A stretch of DNA of 64,000 nucleotides from Bactericera cockerelli (taxonomy: Eukaryota; Arthropoda; Insecta; Hemiptera; Triozidae), in the NCBI GenBank assembly GCA_024516035.1, contig CM044958.1, forward strand, positions 24,807,900-24,871,899, given 5' to 3'. The position numbers and the translations under genes are program-made. Below, one piece after another: positions 1 to 11,933 of this stretch. The notes beneath the pieces were generated by a model that saw only the letters and a program-made list of their open reading frames with translations, was not told where the DNA came from and did no database searches. Within the stretch, counting starts at the first letter, position 1; each line of letters starts with the position of its first letter.

Positions 1-2518
1 TCAACTAAGCCGACAAATATTTGTTCTGTTAGGTTACCTTCTTAAGGTATCACTTACCCAAAATAGTTCCATTTTCATCGAGATTCTTTTTCAAACAAAC
101 TGTAATAAAACATGGATTGGGTCATTTTTGCTCGTAGGTGCTTGTCCCTTTATGCTTCAGACTTGGTCATAATTTGACGTTTCTATGGACATTTTTACCA
201 ATAATGCAATTCAACTTGAGTTTATATTGACATTATATTTTGTAATCAAAGTCACTGATTGTCCATCATTGTGTTCCTTGATATTTATTTGTGTGGATGA
301 TTCTTTACTTCTGACAAAGTTTTTTAATGTTAGTCTGATGGGTCACTCTGAGCAGAATGTGTTTGGAATATTTTAGAGCAATATTTTAATGGTGGATTAG
401 CCTTGGTTCATTTGAAACATTAATAATTCTACTTAAGCAAAAATGTGTATGCTTTCAGTTATTTCTGACACTATTTTGATAAATGCATTACTAAAAGTGC
501 AATGTGAGAATATTCTTCCTCTTGGAATGTTTTTCTCAATTGCAGGCAAAATGAAGACTTTTCAACGTATACACACAGAACAATAAGTTAATGGTGATAT
601 TGGCCTTCCATAGTCTTTTTTCCAACAGCTGAAGTCATTACTTTAAGTCTTACTTCAGTAATAATCACTTATAACATTGCCTTGACAGTGAGCTTAGAAT
701 TATCTCTAATTTGGATCTACTGTATCTACATTTGGTAACACAAATAGATAAATAATCTGTATGTTTGTATTTCTTAAATATTCAATTATTCATGTAACAT
801 TAATTCAAAGCAAACAAATGTTATAGATAACATAAAATGAAACATGAAGAGTTGGATAAAACTTGAAAGGTCGACCTAGACAATAAATTAATATTATCTA
901 ATGAAATTAAAAAAGCAGATACTACATACCTACCTAGTAATGATTAATTCTATAAATAACTATTGAGCACATACCCCATCTACCAAGCAGTCCAAGCTTA
1001 AGTGAAGTAAGAAGTAGAAACTTGTCAAATTCCTACATTTCTTTCACTTTATCTCAAGACTCTGTCCGTGGCTAGAACTCATTTCAATTTCTTCAACACA
1101 GCTATAAAACTGTGGACCTACTCCAGGTGAAAGAAACAACAAAACAACTTACATTTGTAAAGTGTTAGGATTCCAAACAGCAACAAAACGTCCAATAAAG
1201 CACTCAAAATAGCTCCACAAGGATATGAACAAAGCACTGATTTCTATTTTCAAAATATGATTTACAGATTTACACCCAAGAGAAAAAAATATACATTCCA
1301 AACGTTTAGAAACCTGACGAACGGTGAACACAACATACGCTGGTTTAGAAGAAACTGGCAGCCTGGCTACAGAACTAACTATTGACCTCTTGGCAAAACA
1401 ACTGGTTTGGGTGCGCAGTAGACGAGTGCGCAGTTTGAGCCAAATAATAGAATATTATATTACAGGTATCTACATAGCTGCTACCTGTATTGCTCTAATT
1501 AATTTGTAAATGTACAGTTTTTTTTTATTTATTAATTATAAAAAAATGATATCCTAGATTTATTTGTTAAAAATTATTAACTGCTACTTCTTTGGATAAT
1601 TTGATGTGAAAGCATTTTAGCATTCAATGTACAGGTTATTGAAATTATTATGAGTGATTGTAAATTATAAGAGATGTATGATCTCATGCAAAAGAGAGTT
1701 TAATATGAAGTAAACTAACTTCAAGCTTCCAGATGCTCAAATACCGAAATGTGGTTATTTAGGAAAATTTAAATGCTCATTCCGTGATTTGTGTTATGTT
1801 CGAGAACCTGAAGTCAGCCTTTGAAACAATAACAGAGAGACTTAAAAGAAAAGAAATGCTCAAACCCCGAAGAGTGGCGTAAGAAGTTTAGGTCTGAAAA
1901 GTTTATAAATAACCTGGTGCTTCCTGGCTGTGTTAGATAACCGAAATTGTGATGGCGGATTCGTGCAATTCTTCTGAAAGTCTTTATCTTAGGAATCATC
2001 GGTATTTTTATCTGGAACGTTCCGCCACTATCCGCCCAAAAGCGGCGTGCAGTTGTGGCTTTCCGAAATAGAGGAATCTAAAGTTTTTACAAGACTCTTG
2101 CTATCATAACGAAAGTACATTTCCCAGAAAAACTCTGTATTTCCTGTAGGAAAAACACAACTGCTCGAATCTGTTAGAACTTTTTGGCGGATGATCTTAA
2201 TTGCCGAAATTTAGCATTTGTATGGTACCACATCAAGATGTGTGCCTTTTAAGATCTTATACATAACAGAGCTCCCTCCACTGTGATGTGAACTCCTGGA
2301 TCAGTTTGATCCACTAGAACAATTTTAGGGGGACAGTTCCTAGTTTGATTTTTTCGATGACTGATTAAAGACCTAAAAAGCACCAAAGATTATCCCCGGT
2401 TTATGGGTTGTTATTTCTCACGCATTTTCACATTACTTTCATCTTTTAGAATTTAGATGGAAATACTAAAAACCGCTGTAAATGCTGTATGCATATAGGA
2501 AAAAAACGAATATTAATT
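1..2518. other. AT-rich intergenic sequence, nothing recognised
   Basis: No gene, RNA or repeat relative within the window was seen. Short open frames here lack homology or splice signals. Confidence 0.6.
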
Positions 2519-2616
2519 TCGTGGTTTAGTGCAACGATACGTGACTTCAGATTACAACCAAAATATATTGACCACCTCGTTTTATGGTAGGTGGCATCTC
2601 TAGCAATCATCTGTTA
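2519..2616. repeat. Direct repeat of about 90 bp, first copy
   Basis: GTGGTTTAGTGCAACGATAC, CAGATTACAACCAAAATATA and TATGGTAGGTGGCATCTCTA recur at 3495-3581. The two copies are about 980 bp apart in the same orientation and differ by a few bases. Confidence 0.85.
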
Positions 2617-3494
2617 CCGTGGACGTGGAAAATGATCACATTTACATTTCATAATATGTGACTTAAAACTTCAAACGGACATAGGGCAGACGCACACTGA
2701 CTTGGAGTGTGATGTCTCATTGCTTAAACCTACGAGAAGAAATTGCATTTACTGTGAATAAGTAAAAGAAGAGTTATTTATACAAAAGACAAAATATCTG
2801 TAAAAATAATCCATCATTAATTTCTCTATGGAAAGGTGACTGTTTGGTGTTCAACCCGTTAGGTATGTATAAAATATTGAGATGTTTCAATATTTACTTT
2901 ATACATACCTATGTTTTATTGATCGTTCGTGATGCATGTTTTATATCTTCTGCCAATAGCTCATGTTGTGTTCTGCAGAGAAGTAATTGATACCTTCATG
3001 AATCTCCTATGGAAAGTGTCACCCTAGCCCATAATTAATTTCCTGTGATTGTTTGCTTGTAGACAAGAGGAGAGATGAATGATTCGCTATTAACTCGTGA
3101 GCTTGGCTATATTTATAATAATTTAGTTCTTACACACATGGCATAGGTAATACAACAACTTATTAATAATTTTACCCTATCTTATACCCATATTAATTTT
3201 ACCTCATACAATATGATGATGCACCTACCTAATGTATTGTGCACAGAGACTTAACTGGCTTATTATTGGGAAAGTTGTTCATGTATTATAATATGAAAGC
3301 TGGGCACCAAACATGTATTGGTAGGTGATACTTATAATATTATAATCAATGCACTATTTCTAGTATATTTAACCCAGACGGATAAATCTGCCCCTTTTGG
3401 GTTTTTATCAATTTAAAAATATTTTTAAACACACACATGCACATTGCACATACACCTATCAATACTCGAAGTCTAGTGGTCTGCCTCTTAAATC

Positions 3495-3581
3495 GGTTTA
3501 GTGCAACGATACGTGAATTCAGATTACAACCAAGATATTGACCACCTCGTGTTATGGTAGGTGGCATCTCTAGCAATCATT
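3495..3581. repeat. Direct repeat of about 90 bp, second copy
   Basis: Partner of 2519-2616: GTTTAGTGCAACGATACGTG, AGATTACAACCAAGATATTG and GGTAGGTGGCATCTCTAGCA. Confidence 0.85.
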
Positions 3582-3739
3582 TATCATCTTCAGCTACCTC
3601 ATGTTCCCTCAGGCCTCTTCAATTCCCCGGAGTCTCATCCCAAACACTTGAGTCATTGTCCCACGTCTCAGCCCAGACGAGCGTGACTAGCCACCTACCT
3701 CTCTTGTTATTTGTTTGTTTAATCCTTCAATAACTGATC

Positions 3740-4095
3740 TGGAATCCTCCTGATCACCTCCCCATGTCCTGATCCTTATCAACTCGTAGTAATCACACTG
3801 GAATGCCGTGATGCTCCCAGCCCCAGGGAACATCCATAGTGATAAAAATAAATATTTGCATCCTACGAGCTGCAGAGATGCATCAAGGCTCCAGCCTCTC
3901 TCTTAATGTCATTCGAAGAAATGCAGAAAATCGAACAATGCCAGATCGGAGAAGATTATTTAAATTGCGCTCGTTTTGCAATAAACCGATTGCAATTGAG
4001 CTTGGGGAATTTTTAAATGGCAATAAAATATTTGAGTGTTTGACTTTGGAGAAGCTGTCGGCGCGACAGATGGCTCACTTGTGAGGATAGGATTA
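3740..4095. promoter_or_regulatory. Unique, GC-elevated island upstream of Nkx6 (candidate regulatory)
   Basis: No repeat family or convincing gene was recognised; an 81-codon frame is open across part of it but lacks splice or homology support. Composition is more balanced than the flanks and it holds tidy motifs such as AATAAATATTTGCATCC and GCAATAAACCGATTGCAAT. Only cross-species alignment could show conservation. Confidence 0.25.
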
Positions 4096-4810
4096 GAAAT
4101 AGAGGAGATACTCACAACTCGTAGACAACTCTTACTTGTGTATTGAAATTAATAGAAGTTTTTGTTCAATTTGACAAAACTGAAAACCATAAGTGTACTC
4201 TTTTTCAAGAACTTCTTCTTTATCTTATGTATGCAAGAATACAATTTATAGCATTTTCATTATGAAATTAATGGCTTTTGCAAATTTTCGGCGTGTTATT
4301 TTTTTTATTGTTCCTTTTTTTATTACAGATATTAAAAACTATTTGATACAGATTGCGGCCATGCTAAAGTTAATTCTCCCTCCACAACGAAAGCAGGCCG
4401 GGTGATGCAACTCTAAACGTTCCAAGTACTTATTTTAATAAGTAGATTTACTATACCTTATAGGTATAAAAAGACATTCGCAATGCACTAAAGTACTTAA
4501 AATCTTTGACCTGTTACAAGCTTAAATTAACGGAAAATTTAGTAAAAACCAACTAGTTACAGACCTGTTGATTCCTGAAGTTTTGCGTGGCGTGATGAGC
4601 TTGATAGTCGTAAGAGCCGCCATTGTGTTAAGTATTAAACCTTTAGCTGCCTGTTAGGAGACTGTAAAAATACAGTAAGTTGAGATGTTGGAAATCATAA
4701 TAAAATTATGGAATATTTCATTGATCTAATTTATTACCTACCTAGTTATCAGGACGAAGATTCCATGCTTCTAGCCTATTCTACATGTACCTAGAGTTTC
4801 TTTCTCAACC

Positions 4811-4965
4811 GACCTCAGTATCTTGCTCGCTAAGGCGGGGGACTTGTAACCTGGAGGTCGGTTGTTCAAGTCCCGGACTCAGCGTACTACATATAGTAAA
4901 GCGAGTTTGAGTAGTTGTGATATCACAAAAGTGATTAACACAAATTTAATAATATAACTTTTAAC
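4811..4965 (+). mobile_element. tRNA-derived SINE, family 2
   Basis: The head GACCTCAGTATCTTGCTCGC with AACCTGGAGGTCGGTTGTTC and AAGTCCC is tRNA-like. The body is TTTGAGTAGTTGTGATATCA and GTGATTAACACAAAT. At least five further relatives lie in the window (17757, 22278, 30988, 57184, 60202). Confidence 0.7.
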
Positions 4966-5134
4966 ATTTTTTTTCCTTCAACTATAGTTCCTTTCTAAGA
5001 CATAGTCCCCACTACTATGACATTATGATTAGAATGGTTTAGTAAGGGGTCACCATCATCAAACACGATGGCGCCAGTCAATATGAAATATGATGATGAA
5101 GGAAGTAACTTTATCATCAATTAACTCAGTGTAA

Positions 5135-5406
5135 GCCAGCGTCGATGGCATGTTGAATACACCGGTTCCCTTCAGAACACCGAAGTTAAGCGACATCCAG
5201 CGAGGTTAAGACTTGGATGGGTGACCATTCAAATTCTAATTCTCGTGACGCTGGCTTTTCCCGGCCCCACTCAGGCTGGGTGAGGTCAATGTGAGTAGCA
5301 GGTTTGTGAGTTTCCTGCGAATGGAGGGTAAAACCCCCGTCGTGATATGACCATGGCAGTTGAAAGCGACGTTAAACCCCACTTAAAAAAAAAAAAAAAA
5401 AAAAAA
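5135..5406 (+). mobile_element. 5S-rRNA-derived SINE, full length
   Basis: The first 121 bases (5135-5255) resemble a 5S rRNA gene: they start GCCAGCG, contain GAATACACCGGTTC, ACCGAAGTTAAGC and ACTTGGATGGGTGACC, and end GACGCTGGC. That region carries the internal pol III promoter. A body follows that starts CCCGGCCCCACTCAGGCTGG, includes GAATGGAGGGTAAAACCCCC and ends GACGTTAAACCCCAC. An A-run at 5385-5406 closes it. This is the architecture of 5S-headed (SINE3-type) retroposons. Confidence 0.9.
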
Positions 5407-5715
5407 CTCAGTGGTAAGATCTTCATTTACCACGGGAAAGTTCCCGGGTTTGAACCCGACAGAAAATTACATTATTAATTTTTTATTACAGTGGTTTGTA
5501 TAAGGGACACCTTCCGGTGCGCTCGTGTTAACCCAGTAAACCCAAATTGGGAAGTATTGTATCACTTCTCCCCCATCAGTGGGGAGACATATTGAGTACT
5601 GTACGGCATAAGCAAGCTACAAAACAGACTACAAGCTTCTAAACTCCAAAGTTTTTGTTGTTTCATGGCTACGAAATAAAAAGGCTGTCAAAAAACACTC
5701 ATCTTAAAAAACCTA
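5407..5715 (+). mobile_element. Diverged tRNA-Gly-like SINE, family 5
   Basis: Begins directly after the A-tail of the 5S SINE at 5135. It retains CTCAGTGGTAAGATCTTC, GGGTTTGAACCCGACAGAAA, ACACCTTCCGGTGCGCTCGT, GTATTGTATCACTTCTCCCC and GTTTCATGGCTACGAAATAA. This is the same order as the reverse-strand copies at 36326 and 52977. Confidence 0.65.
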
Positions 5716-5739
5716 GAAACTAAAATATTATAACCTCTA

Positions 5740-5950
5740 TGGCATGTTGGAAAGTAGAACATAAGTTCCCGCAGAACTCTTCAGTCAAGTAATTCTCAGC
5801 GAGGTAAGATCTTGCTAAGTAACCTCTCAAATTCGAACCCTCGGGTTGCTGCCTATTCCCAGCCCAACATAGGCTGGGTGAGGTTAATGTGGGAAGCTGG
5901 CGAGTTTCTAATGGAGGCTAAAACTAGATTATAAAGAGACGTTTAAAAAT
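5740..5950 (+). mobile_element. Diverged 5S-SINE copy
   Basis: An old copy. It retains TATGGCATGTTG, AGCGAGGTAAGATCTTG and the body motif AGGCTGGGTGAGGTTAATGT, then GAGACGTTTAAAAATAA. It differs from the young copies by many substitutions and gaps. Confidence 0.65.
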
Positions 5951-7999
5951 AATAATCAAATAGACAGGTCAGAAACTGTCGGGAGTAAAGTCTGTGAATC
6001 GATTTAGAACGTACTGTCATACATTGTATAAAGTGGTCAGGAAAAAGCTTAATGTTAAAAGCGTAGATGTGAGCGAATGCATTTTTTATAGCTCTCAATT
6101 TTATGTGTTTCTGTTAAAATGACTGACGTTCCCAGAAATCATTGTTGACTGTTGGGAGGGGCACTTTGGGATCAGAAATATTAAGTATACAAACATGTCG
6201 ACCTCATTTGACATTCACATTGGTGTGATGCTCTAGCGTGATCGTTGGTTGAGTATCATCTACCAAGCGTGTCAACAGAAGTTGTATACGGATAAATTGT
6301 GAATTTTTTTAGTTAAATTTCGTGATAAAAATATCAACTCTAGATACTATGTAACTGTAGGTGCAAAAAGTTTTTGTAGTATAAAAAATTCTTCCAAGCA
6401 TAAGAGTAAATAAGTATCTATCTACCTATGAATTATTATGACGTATATACTTAATGGTATGTATATGATAAAAACAGTGGAAATGGAGATACCACCCCAC
6501 TGATATTGCTATGTTAATTATTAAAAACTTTTTAAATTCAGTTGAACTTGGATAAAAGAGAAAAATTCCAGATCAAATTTATTCCTCTCGAAGGGAAAAA
6601 TAACCTCTTTATAAGAGAATCCTAGATCTCCTAACTATCCAGCTTCGCCTGTACGAGGTATTACATTTAATTATTTAAAGTATGTAATTAGCTTCCTATA
6701 CTTATCAATTAAACTTGAACTATAATATTACCTGGACTGTAATATTACCTTGATTGATATAATATTACCAATATTACTGCACAAACAATTTAATTATAAC
6801 CGCAGTATTTTGAGTGGTCATCGGGCTGTGCATGTCATGCTTTTACTTTTAATATTTGTATATGTACTTCAATAGGCAACAACCTCTCTAATAATACTGT
6901 TTTGTTAAACCAGTGTCCTTGCATGATCTTAGACAATATCAAGTAAATTTAATGCTTCACTATTATGGAGAACACTCAGTCTAAATAGTTTATACGTTCA
7001 GTGTCTGCATCTTCAACTGAATGTCAACCATAAAACAGATCCACCTTGCCATAATCAAGTTCCCTGAATGCTTACGACTTGCTTGTTTTTATTTTTTATA
7101 ATGCGTGGTAAGAGACATGCAACAAATTCGTCTTCTCATTATACGTTTATACTTCTATAAAAATGTAAAAATTGAGTGTAATAAAATTTAATATTTCACT
7201 ACTGCAAGTTCTAATTCACAAAGTAATCTTCTCTCTTCCTCCTCCACATTCCTAGCCCAGCTTCTTACCTTCCTGGGGTGGTTTTATGGTCTGGGTTTTT
7301 GTTAGTAACAATTTTATTATTTATCGAATTCTTATTAATAAAGTATTCATGTGAAACGAACCTTATTATAATAGGTGCCACCTAATTAGATAAGATTGCC
7401 AGTTTAATTTACTGTAAGTTTATTTTATTTAGTGGTAAGTTTATTTTAGAGCCATTTTACAACCACACAATGAAGTAGTAGACCCGACTGTAATACATTT
7501 CATTATTACGGAAACCCATGAAGAATTATCAAGGGTAGTGCCTGGACAGTGGCTGAAGCTTGGAGCTCTCTTTCACGAAACCAATGATTGGGACAAAAAA
7601 AATAAATAAAAAAGTGGTGAGGACAATGTTAAGGCAATACAGTGAATAGTGTATACTGTACAGTGTACATACGTATTTACATAATTTTACAAGAAATAGC
7701 AACCAAATTTTGTGCGTGAAGAAGGGCGGTCAGCTTGATGCAGCTTTAGTGGATGTGACATGTTTTTTGTTGTTGTTTATTTGGGTTTACTTCGGGGGTT
7801 ACATACCCACCATTCGCTGGGCAAACAACCTAGCTACTCAAATTAACCGCACCCAGCCTGAATGAAGCCAGCAATAACCTGCAGAACAAGGATTGTCATG
7901 ATTACCATGGACGGATTCGAAACCAGAAGGGTTGTAAAAGCATATCCAGTAATGAAATGTGTAATGGTATTCAACGAGCCATCTGCGTGGGCTAATAGT
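5951..7999. other. AT-rich intergenic sequence, nothing recognised
   Basis: No coding or RNA feature was seen. A tandem-like trio of AATATTACC segments lies near 6724-6770. Confidence 0.55.
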
Positions 8000-8010
8000 G
8001 GATGTGGCTC

Positions 8011-8279
8011 TTTTTTTTTTTTTTTTTTTAAGTGGGGTTTAACGTCGCTTTCAACTGCCATGGTCATATCACGACGGGGGTTTTACCCTCCATTCGCAGG
8101 AAACTCACAAACCTGCTACTCACATTGACCTCACCCAGCCTGAGTGGGGCCGGGAAAAGCCAGCGTCACGAGAATTAGAATTTGAATGGTCACCCATCCA
8201 AGTCTTAACCTCGCTGGATGTCGCTTAACTTCGGTGTTCTGAAGGGAACCGGTGTATTCAACATGCCATCGACGCTGGC
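8011..8279 (-). mobile_element. 5S-rRNA-derived SINE, full length, with target duplication
   Basis: Reverse-strand copy of the element at 5135, with its A-tail as a T-run at 8011-8029 and its 5S head ending at 8279. The flanks carry an 11-bp direct repeat GGATGTGGCTC (8000-8010 and 8280-8290), a target-site duplication that fixes the ends and indicates a recent insertion. Apparent open frames across it are incidental. Confidence 0.92.
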
Positions 8280-8711
8280 GGATGTGGCTCCTTCACTTTA
8301 CTTGACACATGATTATATTGCGCCTGGTATTTATTTCCTATCTGCAATGAGCAATGTTTATAATTATGAAGGCGGATTTATCGAAGAAAAGAATATTATT
8401 TTTTGAGATTTGAGTTCATGTCGTGCGTATCATTTTGAAACTCCGCCTAAATGTTTGTCTCACACTTACTTACTTACTCCCGGGGCCATCTAAAGGCTAG
8501 TAGACTTTCTGTCTCCAGCTTATTTTGTCTTGACTCTTGAGCCTCTTCTTCAAGGGTGTTAACTGTTAACTTTTTCTATAGGTATCCTTCTTCACTTGAT
8601 CCCTCTATCTGAGTTTAGGGCGACCTCGTCCTCCTACCATAGGGTTCTGATCAAGCTGTTTCCTTCTCTTCTCAGCACATGTCCTAGCCGTCTCATTCTT
8701 CTACTGCTTAT

Positions 8712-8760
8712 ACTTGCCACAATATCTACTTCTTATCCTTGCCACAATATCTACTTCTTA
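8712..8760. repeat. 24-bp minisatellite inside the LINE remnant (left part)
   Basis: Two units of TTGCCACAATATCTACTTCT with TATC/TATAC linkers. The array resumes at 9701 on the other side of the inserted transposon. Confidence 0.75.
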
Positions 8761-8762
8761 TA

Positions 8763-9698
8763 CAGGGTGCGGCGCGGTAATGTCCCATTTTGAATCGCTT
8801 AGTGTGAAGCCGCACTTCGAATTAGACAGTCCAAACAAAGTTAGAAGATGCACAAACTACTAATTTTTTCGATTCAATTTAGCTCTATAGTCAAAATGAT
8901 TTTATCAGAGCAACAGAAAGCTTATTGCGTGGAGAGTTATTTTTCGAAAAATAAGTGTATCGTTTGCAGTGCAGCGGGAGTTTGACATTGCACACAAAAC
9001 TGTAACTCGATCTGCATAGAGGGGGTTTTCATGAAGTTCCCTAGGGTTGTTGTCACTCCAATAACGCATATTTTGTTTATTAACACAGCCTGAAATGTGA
9101 AAATGGGCTTCATCACTGAAGAAAACTATCGCATCTGGAAGTAAGGAGTCAATCAGGGTTTCACATGCATTTTGTCGTTGAATAAAGTCTCGCTCGAACA
9201 ATTCCTGCACCACTACCATTTTGTAAGGATGAAAATGCAATTCTTTATGAAGTATCCTCCGCAATGAACGGTCTGATATGCCAAGAGCACCAGCATGCTT
9301 GCGAGCTGAGCGCCTAGGTGACCGCAATATCGCCTCACGTACTCGTTCAACGTTTTCGGGGGTTGACACAGTCTGTGTTAATAAACAAAAGATGCGTTAT
9401 TGGAGTGTCATCAACCCTAGGGAACTTCATGAAAACCCCCTCCATGCAGATCGAGTTACAGTTTGGTGTGCAATGTCAAACTCCCGCTGCACTGCTACGA
9501 TACACTTATTTTTCGAAAAATAACTCTCCACGCAATAAGCTTTCTGTTGCTTTGATAAAATCATTTTGACAACTGAGCTAAATTGAATCTAAAAAATTAG
9601 TAGTTTGTGCATCTTCTAACTTTGTTCGAACTTGTCTAATTAGAAGTGCGGCTTCACACTTTGCGATTCAAAATGGGACATTACCGCGCCGCACCCTG
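8763..9698. mobile_element. Tc1/mariner-type foldback element with about 330-bp inverted arms
   Basis: Starts CAGGGTGCGGCGCGGTAATG and ends with its reverse complement, with TA on both sides (8761-8762 and 9699-9700) as expected for the IS630-Tc1-mariner superfamily. The arms, about 8763-9090 and 9375-9698, are inverted near-copies that both include transposase coding sequence. The central roughly 285 bp is single copy. Arms this long and containing coding sequence imply an internally rearranged, non-autonomous derivative. Confidence 0.85.
8905..9369 (-). pseudogene. Partial transposase of the Tc1/mariner superfamily
   Basis: The reverse-strand frame gives PENVERVREAILRSPRRSAR, a helix-turn-helix-like GISDRSLRRILHKELHFHPY, then IVFFSDEAHFHISGCVNKQN, WSDNNPRELHENPLYADRV and a CAMS block. 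The F-S-D-E-A-H-F segment is the usual second-aspartate region of this transposase group, and NPRELHE is typical of insect copies. The frame then runs into the inverted arm and gives nonsense, so the C-terminal catalytic residue is absent. The opposite arm encodes on the + strand an N-terminal piece, ILSEQQKAYCVESYFSKNK. The protein cannot be functional. Confidence 0.8.
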
Positions 9699-9700
9699 TA

Positions 9701-9775
9701 CTTGCCACAATATCTACTTCTTATACTTGCCACAGTATCTACTTCTTATCCTTGCCACAATATCTGCCTCGTTGA
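9701..9775. repeat. 24-bp minisatellite inside the LINE remnant (right part)
   Basis: Three further units (CTTGCCACAATATCTACTTC and variants) continuing the array cut at 8760. The unit covers the DIVA codons of the reverse transcriptase, so the array looks like local expansion of coding sequence in a dead element. Confidence 0.7.
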
Positions 9776-10256
9776 ACATGGTTCTGATTTATCTATTTTT
9801 CCAAATCTCCATGATCCATTGTCACACACACTGGTCCATAGATTTTCTTCGGAATTTTGTTTTTAAAGGTTACAAGTCTGTTTTCAGAGGATTTCGATAG
9901 ACCACATTTTCTGATCCATATAATAACACTGGTTGTATGATAGTTTTACAGATTCTTCTTTGTTCTTGACAGTATCTTTTTTGACATTAAATGACACTTA
10001 GACAGTATCTTAGTCTTAGTAATCTGAAATAGCTTGTTAATTAATTTTGCCTATAGTGCAAAAATAAAATGTACTATCGTCTCACTTTATTACGTGATGT
10101 GACAACTGACAATGAAACTTGTGGGGTTTGGGCCCATTAAGAACACAAATGTTTTGAAGAGCTCAGCTAGGTGGAAATGTTTTTAGAATGAGGATTTCCC
10201 TAGAATTCAGCGTGGGGATGCAGTGCTAGGTTACTGAAAGAAATAAAAATATTAGA

Positions 10257-10508
10257 GCCAGCGTCGATGGCATGTTGAATACACCGGTTCCCTTCAGAAC
10301 ACCGAAGTTAAGCGACATCCAGCGAGGTTAGGACTTGGATGGGTGACCATTCAAATTCTAATTCTCGTGACGCTGGCTTTTCCCGGCCCCACTCAGGCTG
10401 GGTGAGGTCAATGTGAGTAGCAGGTTTGTGAGTTTCCTGCGAATGGAGGGTAAAACCCCCGTCGTGATATGACCATGGCAGTTGAAAGCGACGTTAAACC
10501 CCACAAAA
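10257..10508 (+). mobile_element. 5S-rRNA-derived SINE, full length, with target duplication
   Basis: Nearly identical to the copy at 5135. It is flanked by AAATATTAGA on both sides (ending at 10256 and starting about 10511), merging with the A-tail. The head matches 5S rRNA and the body matches the shared domain of the other copies. Confidence 0.9.
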
Positions 10509-10819
10509 AAAAATATTAGAATTATTGTGCCTGGTATCTATTTTAAGTATGCAATGTGCATTATGTTATAATAAGGAAGGCGTTTTTCAATTTTGTTTTC
10601 TATCTTTGTATTGTTATCAGCTAAAACGTGAAGGGTTTTAAAGGTCCCAAAATTATGAGTGATATCAAAATCACCCGTGGTGGTAGCTACCTATTTCGAC
10701 AGATTTTTCACTGTTCTAAAAATAGGCTAAGACTTTGAATTTTTTGATATTAAATTTTCTAACTTCGACAAACTACCTAATTGTCATAGCTGTATGGATG
10801 GCGTTTCTAAATAGTCAAA

Positions 10820-10921
10820 TCATGTGGGTAGCAGGTTTGTGATTTTCCTGCTAATGGAGGGTAATACCCCCGTCGTGAAATGACCATGTAGTTGAAAGCT
10901 ACGTTAAACACAAAAAAAAAA
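10820..10921 (+). mobile_element. Body/tail fragment of the 5S-SINE family
   Basis: Contains TGGGTAGCAGGTTTGTGA, AATGGAGGGTAATACCCCCG and CTACGTTAAACAC followed by an A-run. The head is missing, so the original head type (5S or tRNA) cannot be assigned. Confidence 0.7.
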
Positions 10922-11362
10922 GATTTTGATTCCAATTAATCTTTGCTTTTGTGTCTTGACACTAGAAGTTGTATTACTTTCTGACGGAATTTGGTGGTTC
11001 TATTTATTACCGTTTCAATTTGAAAGTCATTTATGCCGTGTATCAAAAACAACCTCTTGAAAGTCATAATTTATGAAGTCTTGCGATATTAATCATATGG
11101 TTACACCAGTGTACCTTATTTTAAATTTTACTGTCCTTATCCTTAATTTTCTCCAATGCGTCACAAGTTGAGTGAGAACTTTGAATATTTTATTATTAAG
11201 CACCTTCCTTCTTTTGTAATAATGTAACAAAAAATACCTTCTTAATAACAAACATGAAAACTTACTAATGGAAATATTCATGTTAAAACAAAATCAAGCG
11301 CTGAAAACTCAGAAGCTATTAGCCCTTTCATTACTTGATGGTCTTTTTTATTGTACTAATCG

Positions 11363-11516
11363 AGAGTGGTCCCGGGAATAACCAGCATCACGAGGCGAGG
11401 ACTGTTTGAATTTGAACAGTCAACCATCAAAGTCCTAAACTCGATGGACGTTGATTAACTTCAGCGACAAAACGAGAACAGGTGTATTCAACGTGCTAAA
11501 CAAAGACGCGACGCTG
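11363..11516 (-). mobile_element. Diverged 5S-SINE head
   Basis: On the reverse strand it retains 5S-like blocks matching GCGACGCTG, GTGTATTCAACGTGC, TTAACTTCAGC and CATCACGAGG. It is heavily mutated, with part of the body missing. Confidence 0.55.
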
Positions 11517-11933
11517 TTGACTGGGTTACCCTATCTTAATCACCTAATATCAGAGATTTTTTTCTCTTCAAATAATTGAAGTAAAAGTGCACAAGACAGA
11601 ATAAAGAAATAATGGAGTTTTCTTTTTCCTCGGATCGTAAAATGTATTTTGAAATAAAATTTAAAAATAACTTTGCAGGGTAATGAAGAGCAAAGTCCTG
11701 TTTACAATGTCAGAGAAACAATCTTGCGTCAGTGTTGAACTCTGTCTCGTGAGGACAATTGAGTTATTTGTAAATAAGTAGCGATTCGTGGCGGTATTAC
11801 ATTTGAATCAAGTATCTAATAAGTGATGATTGGATAGAATAGATTGGATAGAATGGGTACCCTACCCAGACTATTTCAAGTACCCAGAAAATAGATATCA
11901 AAAGAGTCATCAATACAATGTGATAGTGTCTAT

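Larger units (their letters stand above)
8461..10015 (-). mobile_element. LINE remnant (C-terminal reverse-transcriptase region), interrupted
   Basis: On the reverse strand, 9770-9975 translates, with breaks, to TIIQPVLLYGSEN, then KFRRKSMDQCV, then IRTMFNEADIVA. The part at 8640-8710 gives RRMRRLGHVLRREGNSLIRT. Both are hallmarks of the C-terminal end of non-LTR reverse transcriptases (LYGSE and RRLxxxGHV motifs). The end at 8461-8478 is a short AAGT-type repeat, as in LINEs with microsatellite 3' ends. A 24-bp minisatellite and a Tc1/mariner-type element interrupt it at 8710-9770. Frameshifts and stops make it a dead fragment. Confidence 0.65.

Noticed and set aside
5135..5255. A functional 5S rRNA gene
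   Set aside because: The sequence differs from 5S rRNA at many positions and is always followed by the same SINE body and A-tail; there is no terminator T-run directly after it.
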